A stretch of DNA of 38,492 nucleotides from a virus. Of the stretch, positions 1 to 8,113 are shown one piece after another (the first letter of the stretch is position 1; every line of letters starts with the position of its first letter). A program made the translations under genes and the position numbers. The notes under the pieces were generated by a model that was not told where the DNA came from, searched no databases, and worked only from the letters and a program-made list of their open reading frames with translations. The stretch spans positions 1-38,492 of the IMG/VR virus record IMGVR_UViG_3300046804_000446. One strand, written 5' to 3'.

Positions 1-1
1 G

Positions 2-1309
2 TACGAACTGATGTTCGGAGATGCGGGGGCAGAAGTCTTTACGCTTGCAACTAACCGCGAGCAGGCATCGATCTGTTTTGACTCCTCCAAGGCCATCGTC
101 GAATTGATGGATGAGCGGCTTGCGGCTAAGTTCCTGACGTTCCGCAGCGAGATCAAGAAGCAGGGCGACAGCACCTCAACGTACCGGGCGCTGAGCCGGG
201 AAAATCGCAAGACGGGCGACGGCAAGAACCCGAGCTGCGCGCTTATTGATGAGGCGGCGCAAATTACCGAGCGGTCCAGCATCGAGGTGCTGCACTCCGG
301 TATGGGCGCTCGGAAGAATCCGCTGCGGCTGTACATGACGACGGCCAGCTTTACTCGGGAGACAAAGTTCTTCGAGGATTTGTCCTATTTCCGCAGCTTG
401 CTTCGGGGCGACGCCGCAGACAACGGCAAATGGTTTGGGCTGCTGTACTCGATTGATCAGGGCGACAACTGGCGCGATCAGTCGGTTTGGGGCAAAGCGA
501 ACCCTATGCTAGGGATTTCGGTCACCACCGAGCACATCAAGCACATGGCTGATGAGGCCGCGGCCAAGCCGGCCAGCCTGAATGAGTTTTTGTGCAAGCA
601 GCTCAACGTCTACGTATCGGCTAATGCCGCATGGGTGGACCGCCGGTACTGGGATGAGTCGATTGCCGATAAACCGACCGACAAACCTGAATCTACGTTC
701 TTAGCGTTTGACTTGGCGCATTCTCGCGACCTTAATGCTGTTTGCACACTTCATCGTTACGGGGAAGAAGAGTTTTACGCCGAGTTTCAGTTCTTCCTGC
801 CTGAAGATTCTCTGGACCTTGTGCCCAACCATTACCTGAGCATTTATCAGCAGGCCCAGCAATCGGGCATCCTGAAGCTGACGCCGGGTAACGTGACCGA
901 CCACTCAGAGATCGAAGCTTACATTCGCCAACAGTGCGAGAAGTATGAGGTCAAAGAGATCGGATTTGACCCATATAACGCGGCTGCGTTGGTTGCGAAT
1001 TTGTACGGCTCAGGGCTACCGGTCAAAAAGATCGGGCAGGGCATGGCAATGCTGTCAAACCCGTCCAAGTCCACCGAGCAGCTCATTATGAAGAAAGGCA
1101 TCAAGCACTCGGGCAATCCTTTTGTGGGCTGGCAGCTCGGAAACTGCGAAGTCTACGTAGACGTGAACAATAACGTCAAAGTTCGCAAGAACGAAGCCGA
1201 TCCTTCCGCGAAAATTGACGGCATCATCGCCATGATCATGGCTATCCACTGTCATTTGGACAACGTTTTCGTGTCTGAATCGTTTGGATTTAGGACGTTT
1301 GAGTGGTAA
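2..1309 (+). CDS. Terminase large subunit, 5' end cut off by window edge
   Basis: Motor and nuclease that packages phage DNA into proheads. The frame is open from base 2 with no start, so the N-terminus (Walker A ATPase loop, probably about 100 or more residues) lies outside the window. Counting from the Met at base 11, a Walker B motif ends in D80-E81 (CALIDEA), followed by a TTA coupling motif at 110-112. The C-terminal half carries three acidic positions expected of the RNase H-like nuclease: D234 (AFDLAHSRD), D320 (GFDPYNAAA) and D403 (KIDGIIA). This order and the downstream portal fit the HK97-type terminase (Terminase_1) family. The portal follows after 24 bases. Very sure of the family; the length cannot be judged. 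Confidence 0.95.
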   Translation, partial: YELMFGDAGAEVFTLATNREQASICFDSSKAIVELMDERLAAKFLTFRSEIKKQGDSTSTYRALSRENRKTGDGKNPSCALIDEAAQITERSSIEVLHSGMGARKNPLRLYMTTASFTRETKFFEDLSYFRSLLRGDAADNGKWFGLLYSIDQGDNWRDQSVWGKANPMLGISVTTEHIKHMADEAAAKPASLNEFLCKQLNVYVSANAAWVDRRYWDESIADKPTDKPESTFLAFDLAHSRDLNAVCTLHRYGEEEFYAEFQFFLPEDSLDLVPNHYLSIYQQAQQSGILKLTPGNVTDHSEIEAYIRQQCEKYEVKEIGFDPYNAAALVANLYGSGLPVKKIGQGMAMLSNPSKSTEQLIMKKGIKHSGNPFVGWQLGNCEVYVDVNNNVKVRKNEADPSAKIDGIIAMIMAIHCHLDNVFVSESFGFRTFEW

Positions 1310-1333
1310 AGTGCCCTGAAACGGGGGTCGAAC

Positions 1334-2737
1334 ATGGGAATTCTTGACGTTTTCAAGGGTAAAAAAGCTCAGCAAAACGAAGCGAATACGCTCTTCGGCC
1401 AGACCGCATTGGGCAACAACGTCGTCTATCAGGGCGATAACAAGCGGCCCACGGTCAACACTCAGATCCTGTACGTCACCACCAGCGCGGTTAACGATGC
1501 TGGCCGGGTGGTGGACATCAGCACGCTACAGCGCAATAGCACTGTGCTGGCGTGTATTGCGGCCAAAGCTCGCGCCATTGCTCAATTGCCGGTTCAGGTG
1601 ATGTATGAGCTGGAAGACGGCACATGCGTCGATGCGGTGCGTCATAAGGACGTGCCGACCCGCGCACGCGAGCGCGCCAAGCAAGTGCTCAACCTGCTGA
1701 CCGAGCCGAATAAGTTCCAGTCCCAGTATGAGTTCTGGTATCAGTGGACGATGTGGCTGGACCTGACTGGTGAGGCGTTCACGCTCTGGTGGCGCAAGGA
1801 CCAGAAGAATCCGGTTCAAGTGCCGCTTGAGATGTACGTGCTCGACAGCACGCTTATCGCCGTCACCATCACACCGGCCCGGTATCCTTCGTATCGCCTC
1901 TCGACGCCGAGCTACGGCTTCTCAAAGGATCACCCGCTGGAGTACTGGCAGGTCATGCACGTCAAAGAGATGGCATGGCAAGGCTCGGCTGGCTGGAACA
2001 AGGGCATCGCCGCGGTTGAGCTGGTGAGCTTGGATCAGGACATCGATCTGTACGCAAACTACGTCATGCTCAACGGGGCCAAGCCCTCGGGCATGTTCAC
2101 GACCGAGTCGGTCATTCCTGACGCCAAGTACAAAGAAATCGCCAGCCGCTTGAAGGAAGCTTGGGCCAGCATGACCGGTAGTCGGACCACAGACCCGTCA
2201 AAGCCGGGTCAGGGCATGCTGCTGGATCAGGGCATGAAGTACACGCCGCTGGAAATGCTGAACCTTCAGGATGCGGATGCGTATAACCTGAAGATTCAAA
2301 CCATGAAGCGGATCTGCGGGCTGTTTGGCGTGCCGCCGGCCATGATCGGCATTGCTGACCAGAAGTACAACAACACCCAGACGATGCTGGATGAGTTCTA
2401 TAAGAGCACGATGTACCCGATGATTGTGTCGGTGCAGCAAAAGCTCAAGCAGCATCTTTTGCAGGGCTATCCGGGCCTGAGCATCCAATTCGACACCCAA
2501 AATTTCTTGCAGGGTGCGCCTTTGGATCAAATGAATTACGCGACTGCCGGCGTAAAGAACGGCATTCTGACGCCCAATGAGGCGCGCAAGTACATGGGCT
2601 TGCACGCAATCGATGGCGGCGACGAATTGGCTGTAGATGTAGGTGGCGCTAACGATCCGATCCCGGGAAGTTCCCCGCAGGATACGGGCGGCGGCGGCGG
2701 GAATCAAAAGCGCAAAATGAACATTGGCGCGACTTGA
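1334..2737 (+). CDS. HK97-family portal protein
   Basis: Forms the dodecameric ring at the head vertex through which DNA enters and leaves. At 467 residues it is slightly longer than typical HK97 portals. Recognisable stretches are STVLACIAAKARAIAQLPVQ near residue 65, the LTGEAFTLWWR segment near 145, a middle WNKGIAAVELV, and the clip/stem region RICGLFGVPPAMIGIADQKY near 325, which is characteristic of the family. The C-terminus is a Gly-rich, basic tail, usual for these proteins and probably flexible. It lies between the terminase and the prohead protease as expected. The ATG at 1334 follows a G-rich stretch. A 138-base gap follows before the protease, the longest gap in the head module. 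Confidence 0.95.
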   Translation: MGILDVFKGKKAQQNEANTLFGQTALGNNVVYQGDNKRPTVNTQILYVTTSAVNDAGRVVDISTLQRNSTVLACIAAKARAIAQLPVQVMYELEDGTCVDAVRHKDVPTRARERAKQVLNLLTEPNKFQSQYEFWYQWTMWLDLTGEAFTLWWRKDQKNPVQVPLEMYVLDSTLIAVTITPARYPSYRLSTPSYGFSKDHPLEYWQVMHVKEMAWQGSAGWNKGIAAVELVSLDQDIDLYANYVMLNGAKPSGMFTTESVIPDAKYKEIASRLKEAWASMTGSRTTDPSKPGQGMLLDQGMKYTPLEMLNLQDADAYNLKIQTMKRICGLFGVPPAMIGIADQKYNNTQTMLDEFYKSTMYPMIVSVQQKLKQHLLQGYPGLSIQFDTQNFLQGAPLDQMNYATAGVKNGILTPNEARKYMGLHAIDGGDELAVDVGGANDPIPGSSPQDTGGGGGNQKRKMNIGAT

Positions 2738-2875
2738 CAACCGTTATGGTTAATACAAAATACCTTGCAGCGCTGGCGCAAATGATCAACCAGCGTCAGA
2801 CACCGGCACTCTTGCTGCCGAAAGTCGCCCCTACAATACACGACAACAATCAGTCCATCATGTCAGGGGTGATCA

Positions 2876-3658
2876 ATGAAACAACTCCAACTGGTTTGCG
2901 AAGCTCGCCTGAATTTAAGCGAAAAGGCCGGAAGCGAGCCGACCGGAAAGATTGAAGCGACCGTTACCACATGGGGCGCTCGCGAAGGCGCCGATGGCCG
3001 GCGTTTCTTTTATAAGCCTGAAGGCTTTATGCAATGGGCAGAAGACTTTGCAGCTTCTGGCCGTCCCCTGCCGATGTTTGTCAATCACAACGCTGATTCT
3101 GTTCCGGTCGGTGAGTGGACATCATTTGAATTCACAGACAAAGGCATGACCGCAGAAGGGCGCCTTTATCTGAACACCACTCAAGGCTCTGACTTATATC
3201 AAGTCATGTGCGAATCCCCGGCCATGTTCGGCGGTGTTTCTGTAGGAGCATACGCAGATGAGTACTCTATGGTCGACGCTGAAGGCGCGCCTTGCGGCGA
3301 TATGGAACAAGGTTACTTCCAAATCACCAAAGGCGGACTCCGAGAAGTCTCAGTAGTCATGTACCCCAACAATCCAATGGCAGAAGTGTCGAAGCTGGAG
3401 TTCTTCCGCGAAGACGGCTCTGCAAACCTCAAGGTTTTTGAACAAGCACTGCGGGATGTAGGGCTTGACAAAAAAGATGCGAAATTAGCCGCATCTGTTA
3501 TCAAAGACATCATGGAGAAGCGTGACGTTTCCCGTGCTGTCGTTGACACCGAATCTGATGTGCGGGATGTATCTTCAGATGCGGCTAACGCGGAACTTCT
3601 TGCTGCTCTTGAGCAGCGTGAAATTCTCAAACATCTTTCCAATCGACTGAAAGGTTAA
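2876..3658 (+). CDS. HK97-type prohead maturation protease
   Basis: Serine protease of the S78/herpesvirus-assemblin-like fold that trims the capsid N-terminal scaffold during head maturation. The 260-residue product shows a candidate catalytic His (H71 in MFVNHNADSVPVGEW), a candidate Ser (S122 in GGVSVGAYADEY) and the conserved GGLREVSVVMYPNNPMAEV segment near residue 153. The C-terminal 80 residues are helical and charged, as usual for the internal scaffold part. The ATG is preceded by AGGGG at a good distance. It sits 3 bases before major capsid gene 1, whose N-terminal coiled region is its likely substrate. Confidence 0.93.
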   Translation: MKQLQLVCEARLNLSEKAGSEPTGKIEATVTTWGAREGADGRRFFYKPEGFMQWAEDFAASGRPLPMFVNHNADSVPVGEWTSFEFTDKGMTAEGRLYLNTTQGSDLYQVMCESPAMFGGVSVGAYADEYSMVDAEGAPCGDMEQGYFQITKGGLREVSVVMYPNNPMAEVSKLEFFREDGSANLKVFEQALRDVGLDKKDAKLAASVIKDIMEKRDVSRAVVDTESDVRDVSSDAANAELLAALEQREILKHLSNRLKG

Positions 3659-3660
3659 TC

Positions 3661-5004
3661 ATGTCCAAAGAAATCATCGAGAAGCTGGACGCTATCGAAG
3701 CCCAGACTCTTACCAAGGCAGAAGAGATTGCTGCCAAGGCCAATGAGGCCGTCGAAGCTGCTAAGGCAGAACTGACCGAGAAGGTTTCCGCTCTGGAAGC
3801 CAAGATTGCGACGCTGAATGCGCCCGAGATCATTCGTCCTATCGCCAAGACCGTTCGCCAAGACGTGAATCGTTCTGTGCGCGAGCAACTGGCTAACTTC
3901 TACAAGAGCGGCAAGCATCTCGAAAAAGAGCTGCAAATGTTCGCTTCGGAAGACCAGTACTACGCATACATGCAAGAAGCTTCGCAGCTGACTGCTGGTG
4001 GCGATGGTAAGGGTGGCCGCACCGCATACGACCCCGTGTTCGTTGCACTGCGTCTGTACAACCCGCTGCGTGGCGTGTCTCGCACTGTCGCTACTGATGG
4101 TTCGTCCTATCAGTTCCGCGTCAAGACGGGCAACGCTGGTGCACAGTGGGGCTACGGCATTCAAAATAACGGGGCACCCACCACTGAAAACACGTCCATC
4201 TGGCAAATCGTGCTGAAGGACATCAACGTCCAGTTCCCGATCCGCACTGCGGCTCTGGACGACATTGATGGCTTGGAAGCCAACGTTGTTGATGACATGC
4301 TCGCGGAATTCGCCCAGAGCGAAGCCCTCTCGATGATCACCAACAATGACCAGACCGGCACCGGCACTTCGGTGGCAACTGGTGGTGCTGATGGCCTGCG
4401 CGGTCTGGACCAGTACGGTGGCGCTAACGCTACCTACACCGGCGGCACGACCTCTGTGTCGGCTTTCGGTTCCTCTGGCACCGGCTCGACCTCTGGCCTG
4501 CACTCGCTGGCTACGTATGACCAGTTGACCACCAACGGTTTCGGCACGGCTAACAACGTGACGTTCCAAGACATCGTCAACTTTGTCTACGCTCTGCCGC
4601 AGCAGTACTGGACCCCGAATGCCAAGTTCGTCATCAACAACACCATGTTGGCGGCGATTCGTGGCCTGAAGGACGACAACGGCACGCCCGTGTTCGAGCG
4701 TATGCACCCCGCTGAGACTGACGGCATCGTCGGTAAGCTGCTGGGCTTCGATGTAGTGGTCAACTCTTACGTTGACGCTCCCATCGCTGCTGGTGCATCT
4801 GCTGGCACGACTGCGAAGTACCCCATGTACTTCGCTGACTGGAGCCGCTATCACACCATCATCGACCGTCTGAACATGGTGATGCGTCGCTATGACCAGA
4901 CTCTGCCCGGCTTCATCACCTTCTTCGGTGAAAAGCGTCTGGCAACGTCGGTGCGCGATCCCTTCGCCGGTGTGCGTTATCGCTCCACCGCTACGGGTGC
5001 TTGA
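3661..5004 (+). CDS. Major capsid protein 1 (HK97 fold, with N-terminal delta/scaffold domain)
   Basis: Principal head shell protein, 447 residues. Residues 1-60 form a charged, heptad-rich coiled coil (EEIAAKANEAVEAAKAELTE), the delta domain that acts as built-in scaffold and is expected to be removed by the upstream protease, probably near residue 100. The rest is an HK97-fold shell domain ending in QTLPGFITFFGEKRLATS followed by a VRDPFAG-type end, a very common closing motif. It begins 3 bases after the protease stop. A second, shorter capsid-like gene follows after a hairpin-rich gap and is clearly homologous from about residue 112 onward. Confidence 0.95.
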   Translation: MSKEIIEKLDAIEAQTLTKAEEIAAKANEAVEAAKAELTEKVSALEAKIATLNAPEIIRPIAKTVRQDVNRSVREQLANFYKSGKHLEKELQMFASEDQYYAYMQEASQLTAGGDGKGGRTAYDPVFVALRLYNPLRGVSRTVATDGSSYQFRVKTGNAGAQWGYGIQNNGAPTTENTSIWQIVLKDINVQFPIRTAALDDIDGLEANVVDDMLAEFAQSEALSMITNNDQTGTGTSVATGGADGLRGLDQYGGANATYTGGTTSVSAFGSSGTGSTSGLHSLATYDQLTTNGFGTANNVTFQDIVNFVYALPQQYWTPNAKFVINNTMLAAIRGLKDDNGTPVFERMHPAETDGIVGKLLGFDVVVNSYVDAPIAAGASAGTTAKYPMYFADWSRYHTIIDRLNMVMRRYDQTLPGFITFFGEKRLATSVRDPFAGVRYRSTATGA

Positions 5005-5005
5005 T

Positions 5006-5032
5006 AAAGATGGGGGCTTCGGCCCCCTCTTT
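5006..5032 (+). terminator. UUCG-loop hairpin between the two capsid genes
   Basis: Just after the stop of capsid gene 1, GGGGGC (5012-5017) pairs with GCCCCC (5022-5027) around a TTCG tetraloop, and AAAGA (5006-5010) can pair with TCTTT (5028-5032) around a bulged T. This is a very stable hairpin followed by a short T-rich stretch. It looks like an intrinsic terminator or attenuator. Because the downstream genes are essential late genes without an obvious new promoter, partial termination or mRNA 3'-end protection is more likely than a full stop. That role is inferred. Confidence 0.6.
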
Positions 5033-5061
5033 CCAAAGCGGCCACTAGGCTTCTTTGGAAA
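5030..5061 (+). promoter_or_regulatory. Second hairpin overlapping the first
   Basis: TTTCCAAAG (5030-5038) is an exact inverted repeat of CTTTGGAAA (5053-5061). Inside, GGCC at 5040-5043 can pair with GGCT at 5048-5051 (one G-U) around ACTA. The left arm shares TTT (5030-5032) with the outer arm of the preceding hairpin, so the fully extended forms of the two cannot coexist. The hairpin ends about 19 bases before the ribosome site of capsid gene 2. Confidence 0.5.
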
Positions 5062-5094
5062 GATTCTGGGCGCAACGTGAAAAGGATCACGCCA

Positions 5095-6111
5095 ATGGAC
5101 AATAAAACCGAAGCACTGCTGAGTGCAATGAAGACGGCCATCACCGAGCATCGCATGGTGAAGGTCAACCTCAACGAAGCTTCGGCACTGACCGGCTCTG
5201 GTAGCGGCATCGGTGGCCGAGTTCTGTTTGATGACGCATTCGCTGCGCTTCGTTATGCCAATCCTTTTCGGCAAGCTGCGCGTGTTGTGCCTGTTGATGG
5301 TTCTGATATGCAGTTCGTTGCCAAGACTGGTAACGCAACTAATCAAGCCGGCAATCCTTGGGGCTATGCAGTCCAGAATGACAGTGGTTCGCCCGACACC
5401 AACACCACTATTTGGCAATTGCCGGTGCGTGTGGTTGCGGCCCGTCTGCCGATCCGCTCTGCGGTTCTGTCTGACGTGAACAACCTTCAGGGTGCGTTGG
5501 TTGAAGATTTGATGCTTGAGTTCGCTCAGCTCGAAGGCGCCAGCATGGCGATCAACTCTGACCAAGCTGGCTCGACCACCACGACGACCGGTGCAACGAA
5601 TGGCCTGCGTGGCCTGAACATGTATCTGGACGGCGCTGCATCGGCCTATGGCACGTCTGGCACGGCCATCACCAACGGCATCCACACCATCGCTACTCAG
5701 ACGGCCACCACGGCTGTCAAATACGCTGACCTGTATGCCGCGGCCTCAAAGCTGCCCTCGCAATACTGGTCGCTTCCCGGCACCGCATGGCACATCAGCC
5801 CGACCGTGATTCAGACTCTGCGTTCAGAGACTGACCTTCAGGGCTTGCCGATCATGCTGGAAAGCGGTGATGAGGATGGCGGTGCGATCACGCACATCTT
5901 CGGCTGGCCCGTGGTGCCCAATCCTTACCTGTCGGCCTCTTACCCGGTTTATCTGGCTAACTGGCCGCGGTTCTTGACCATTGGCGACAACGAAGAGTTC
6001 AGCCTGCAACTCATGGAACAAACCCTCCCGGGCTTCGTGACGATGTATGCCGAGAAGCGCGTTGTCAGCTCGGTGCGCGATCCTTTTGCTGGTGTTCGCA
6101 TCAAGGTCTAA
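5095..6111 (+). CDS. Second major-capsid-like protein (HK97 fold, no scaffold domain)
   Basis: Paralogue of the preceding major capsid protein, 338 residues from the ATG at 5095, which has AAAGGA about 9 bases upstream; a GTG at 5077 in the same frame is less likely. Shared anchors with protein 1 include EAS-LT then GGR, NPW/QWGYxxQN, IWQ, PIRxAxL, LEFAQ/AEFAQ, and the C-terminal QTLPGF, EKR and SVRDPFAGVR. It starts about 25 residues before the homologous region, so it lacks the coiled delta domain of protein 1. Both copies keep long intact frames. Possible roles are a minor shell subunit, a penton or vertex protein, or an alternative capsid subunit; the sequence does not decide. Confidence 0.9.
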   Translation: MDNKTEALLSAMKTAITEHRMVKVNLNEASALTGSGSGIGGRVLFDDAFAALRYANPFRQAARVVPVDGSDMQFVAKTGNATNQAGNPWGYAVQNDSGSPDTNTTIWQLPVRVVAARLPIRSAVLSDVNNLQGALVEDLMLEFAQLEGASMAINSDQAGSTTTTTGATNGLRGLNMYLDGAASAYGTSGTAITNGIHTIATQTATTAVKYADLYAAASKLPSQYWSLPGTAWHISPTVIQTLRSETDLQGLPIMLESGDEDGGAITHIFGWPVVPNPYLSASYPVYLANWPRFLTIGDNEEFSLQLMEQTLPGFVTMYAEKRVVSSVRDPFAGVRIKV

Positions 6112-6120
6112 GGAGTCGCC

Positions 6121-6813
6121 ATGAGCGGGGATTCGTATCTGACATACGGTGGGCCGTTTCTAGCGCCCACTCGCAACCCGTTTAATTACGCCAAGTTTGA
6201 GCAGATTAACCGGGACAATGTCACGCCTTGGTTGACGCTGGAGGAGATCACTCAGCAGCTCAACCTGTTCAATGACGAATCGCAAGACACCTACCTGACT
6301 GCGCTGGAGCTGGCGACGCGGCAGGCCATCGAGGACTATCTTGGTCTGCCGATTACGCCTGTTTCGTATCGCGTGTACTACAACGCAAGCTCGATCTACG
6401 GCACGCCTCTGGCGCTGGACCTTCCAGAAGTCAGCCCGGGCACGACCAGTGGGCCGTATTGCTACAACGGCAATAACGGTGTCCAGATCAACTTGGTTGG
6501 GTACTGGAACGACAACAGTCCGACCGTGTTTGTGCCGCTGGCTTCAAGCAGCTACATGTACGACAACTCGGGCAACAAGATCATCTTGCAAGATCTGCCC
6601 ACGTCTATCAATACCTTTATGACCTCGCCTGTGGTCGCTGAGTACACGGTTCAGACCAGTCCTCTGTCGGCCTACCCGGTGATCAAGCAAGCTGGGCTTT
6701 TGCTCTTGACGCATCTCTACAACAATCGCTCGAATACAACCGAGCCGATCATGCATGAGATCCCGTTTGGCGTTGCTCAGCTTCTGCGGCCATACAAGCC
6801 TCTGGTGATGTGA
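6121..6813 (+). CDS. Head-tail connector (gp6-like)
   Basis: Adaptor ring expected to bind under the portal. The segment LTLEEITQQLNLFNDESQD followed by YLTALELATRQAIEDYLGLP (about residues 40-80) is the classic start of the HK97 gp6/Phage_connect_1 family, in which short helices follow a Leu-rich start. At 230 residues it is roughly twice the usual gp6 length, with an added beta-rich, Asn/Tyr/Ser-rich middle and a C-terminal helix LLLLTHLYNNRS. The ATG has AAGGAG nine bases before it. It follows capsid gene 2 by 9 bases. Confidence 0.8.
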   Translation: MSGDSYLTYGGPFLAPTRNPFNYAKFEQINRDNVTPWLTLEEITQQLNLFNDESQDTYLTALELATRQAIEDYLGLPITPVSYRVYYNASSIYGTPLALDLPEVSPGTTSGPYCYNGNNGVQINLVGYWNDNSPTVFVPLASSSYMYDNSGNKIILQDLPTSINTFMTSPVVAEYTVQTSPLSAYPVIKQAGLLLLTHLYNNRSNTTEPIMHEIPFGVAQLLRPYKPLVM

Positions 6814-6814
6814 C

Positions 6815-7159
6815 ATGGCAATTGCGCGCTTCGAGAACATCGCTGTCAATAATTTGGGCTTTGGCAAGTCCGATTTTGGCGAGCAGTCAACCACCATCAC
6901 GAAGTGGTTCGATACGCGCGCGCGTGTAGCTGATGTGGCTAACAGCCTGAGGATCAGCGAGAAATACCGTTTGTACCAAGACTTGGTCAACTTCACGGTG
7001 AACTACACGCCCAACATGAAGCAGATCGTAGATCGGCAAGATCTGTATTCGTTCACGTGGCGCAACCACGAATGGCGCATCACTGATTGCCGTGAATCAA
7101 ACGACCGCATGAGCATTACGTTCATGTGCTATCGCAACGATCCCGCAACGGCAGTTTGA
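6815..7159 (+). CDS. Head closure / head-tail joining protein
   Basis: 114 residues, begins one base after the connector stop. A small beta-barrel-like protein ending DLYSFTWRNHEWRITDCRES and then MSITFMCYRN, which matches the end of SPP1 gp16/HK97 gp7-type stoppers (head-tail joining family: an R-x-RYxxI-like body with a final beta hairpin). In such phages it plugs the portal channel after packaging. Assignment rests on size, predicted strands and position between connector and tail-terminator genes. No cleaner motif is visible. Confidence 0.75.
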   Translation: MAIARFENIAVNNLGFGKSDFGEQSTTITKWFDTRARVADVANSLRISEKYRLYQDLVNFTVNYTPNMKQIVDRQDLYSFTWRNHEWRITDCRESNDRMSITFMCYRNDPATAV

Positions 7160-7160
7160 T

Positions 7161-7577
7161 ATGGCACAAAGCAACGTAGTCCAGTACGGCAAGGCGATTC
7201 AGTACCAACTGAGTCAAATCGTCACGCCTGTGCCGGTCTATGTTGCATTCAACCGTAACTTCTCTACGCAGCCAAAGTTCATCACTTGGTTCCTGCGCGA
7301 CGTTCACCAAGAGGTGTACACGGGCGTGAACCAGAACAACAAAGGCATTGATCGTCCGGTATTTCAGATCTCCATCTTCACGCAAGTGATCGAAGATGGT
7401 TTTGCAATCAGCGATCAAATACTACAATCTTTGCACGGATATAACGGGTTGTTTGGCGGTCCTACTTTCGGCTTTAACGTGTCCAAAGCTGATGTGTACT
7501 GGCTGTACAACTCATACGACAACACCGAAAAAATGGCGCAGATTTTTCTGGACTGCCGTTTGGACATTCCAACATAA
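7161..7577 (+). CDS. Tail terminator / tail completion protein
   Basis: 138 residues. Starts one base after the previous stop. The arrangement of an N-terminal helix (VQYGKAIQYQLSQIV), PVYVAFN, a central strand DRPVFQISIFTQVIEDG, a helix of the type AISDQILQSLHGYNG, and a final strand KMAQIFLDCRLDIP resembles the DUF3168/lambda gpU-like tail terminator fold, which caps the tail tube and joins it to the head. The call is from fold pattern and position immediately before the tail tube genes; there is no catalytic motif to check. Confidence 0.65.
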   Translation: MAQSNVVQYGKAIQYQLSQIVTPVPVYVAFNRNFSTQPKFITWFLRDVHQEVYTGVNQNNKGIDRPVFQISIFTQVIEDGFAISDQILQSLHGYNGLFGGPTFGFNVSKADVYWLYNSYDNTEKMAQIFLDCRLDIPT

Positions 7578-7610
7578 GACAACCCACCGTCTTCACTGAA
7601 AGGAATCGAA

Positions 7611-8105
7611 ATGGCCCTGCCAAACAAAGTTCTACCCGGTTTTAGCGCTACGCTGTACGCACAACCTAGCGCCACGCCAACTCCGCTGACCGTCACGCAA
7701 CTCAGCACGCTGGCTAACGTAGCGGCCATTGCGGTGTCTGGTAACCAACTTAACGTTGAAGCTATCCCGGCCTTCGGTCAGGATGATGCGATGGCGAACT
7801 TCGCCGTGGCTGGTTCGCGCCAGTCCGACAAGATCCCCACGCAGGCTGCGCCGACCTCCATGACGATCACTGCGGCTTGGAACCCCTCGGACACCAACAT
7901 CCTGCAAATGCGCGCTGATGCCTACAACGGCACCATCGACCGCACGTTTGTGGTGTCGGCTACCGATGGCACCAACATCGTGTATTACGCTTTCAATGGC
8001 CGCGTCAGTCAATTCCAGATCGACGCACAACCCGGTGCGGAAGCCAAGGCTATCTTCACCGTCCATCCCCGCGGAAACCAGTACGGCTGGTCCAACAACG
8101 CTTGA
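7611..8105 (+). CDS. Major tail tube protein, copy 1
   Basis: 164 residues; predicted building block of the tail tube. It starts MALPNKVLPGFSA and ends IFTVHPRGNQYGWSNN plus one Ala. Its long conserved core (FGQDDAMANFAVAGSRQSDK through PGAEAKAIFTVHPRGNQ) has the alternating strands expected for a tail tube protein. Position just after the tail terminator and before the chaperones supports this. A near twin follows directly. Ribosome site AAAGGAA lies upstream of the ATG. I see no Ig-like added domain. Confidence 0.85.
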   Translation: MALPNKVLPGFSATLYAQPSATPTPLTVTQLSTLANVAAIAVSGNQLNVEAIPAFGQDDAMANFAVAGSRQSDKIPTQAAPTSMTITAAWNPSDTNILQMRADAYNGTIDRTFVVSATDGTNIVYYAFNGRVSQFQIDAQPGAEAKAIFTVHPRGNQYGWSNNA

Positions 8106-8113
8106 GGTGAATC

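Noticed and set aside
2734-2955. TTG-started frame between portal and protease, 73 codons, and a TTGACA at 2734
   Set aside because: It overlaps the protease start out of frame and has no pattern. TTGACA has no -10 at 17 bases (AAAATA only); TACAAT at 2832 has no -35. Neither gene nor promoter is supported well enough.
3655-5685. Long open frame (676 codons) on the - strand under the capsid genes
   Set aside because: It is antisense to two clear capsid genes, has no ribosome site of note and no protein pattern; long because of the biased codon use on the other strand.
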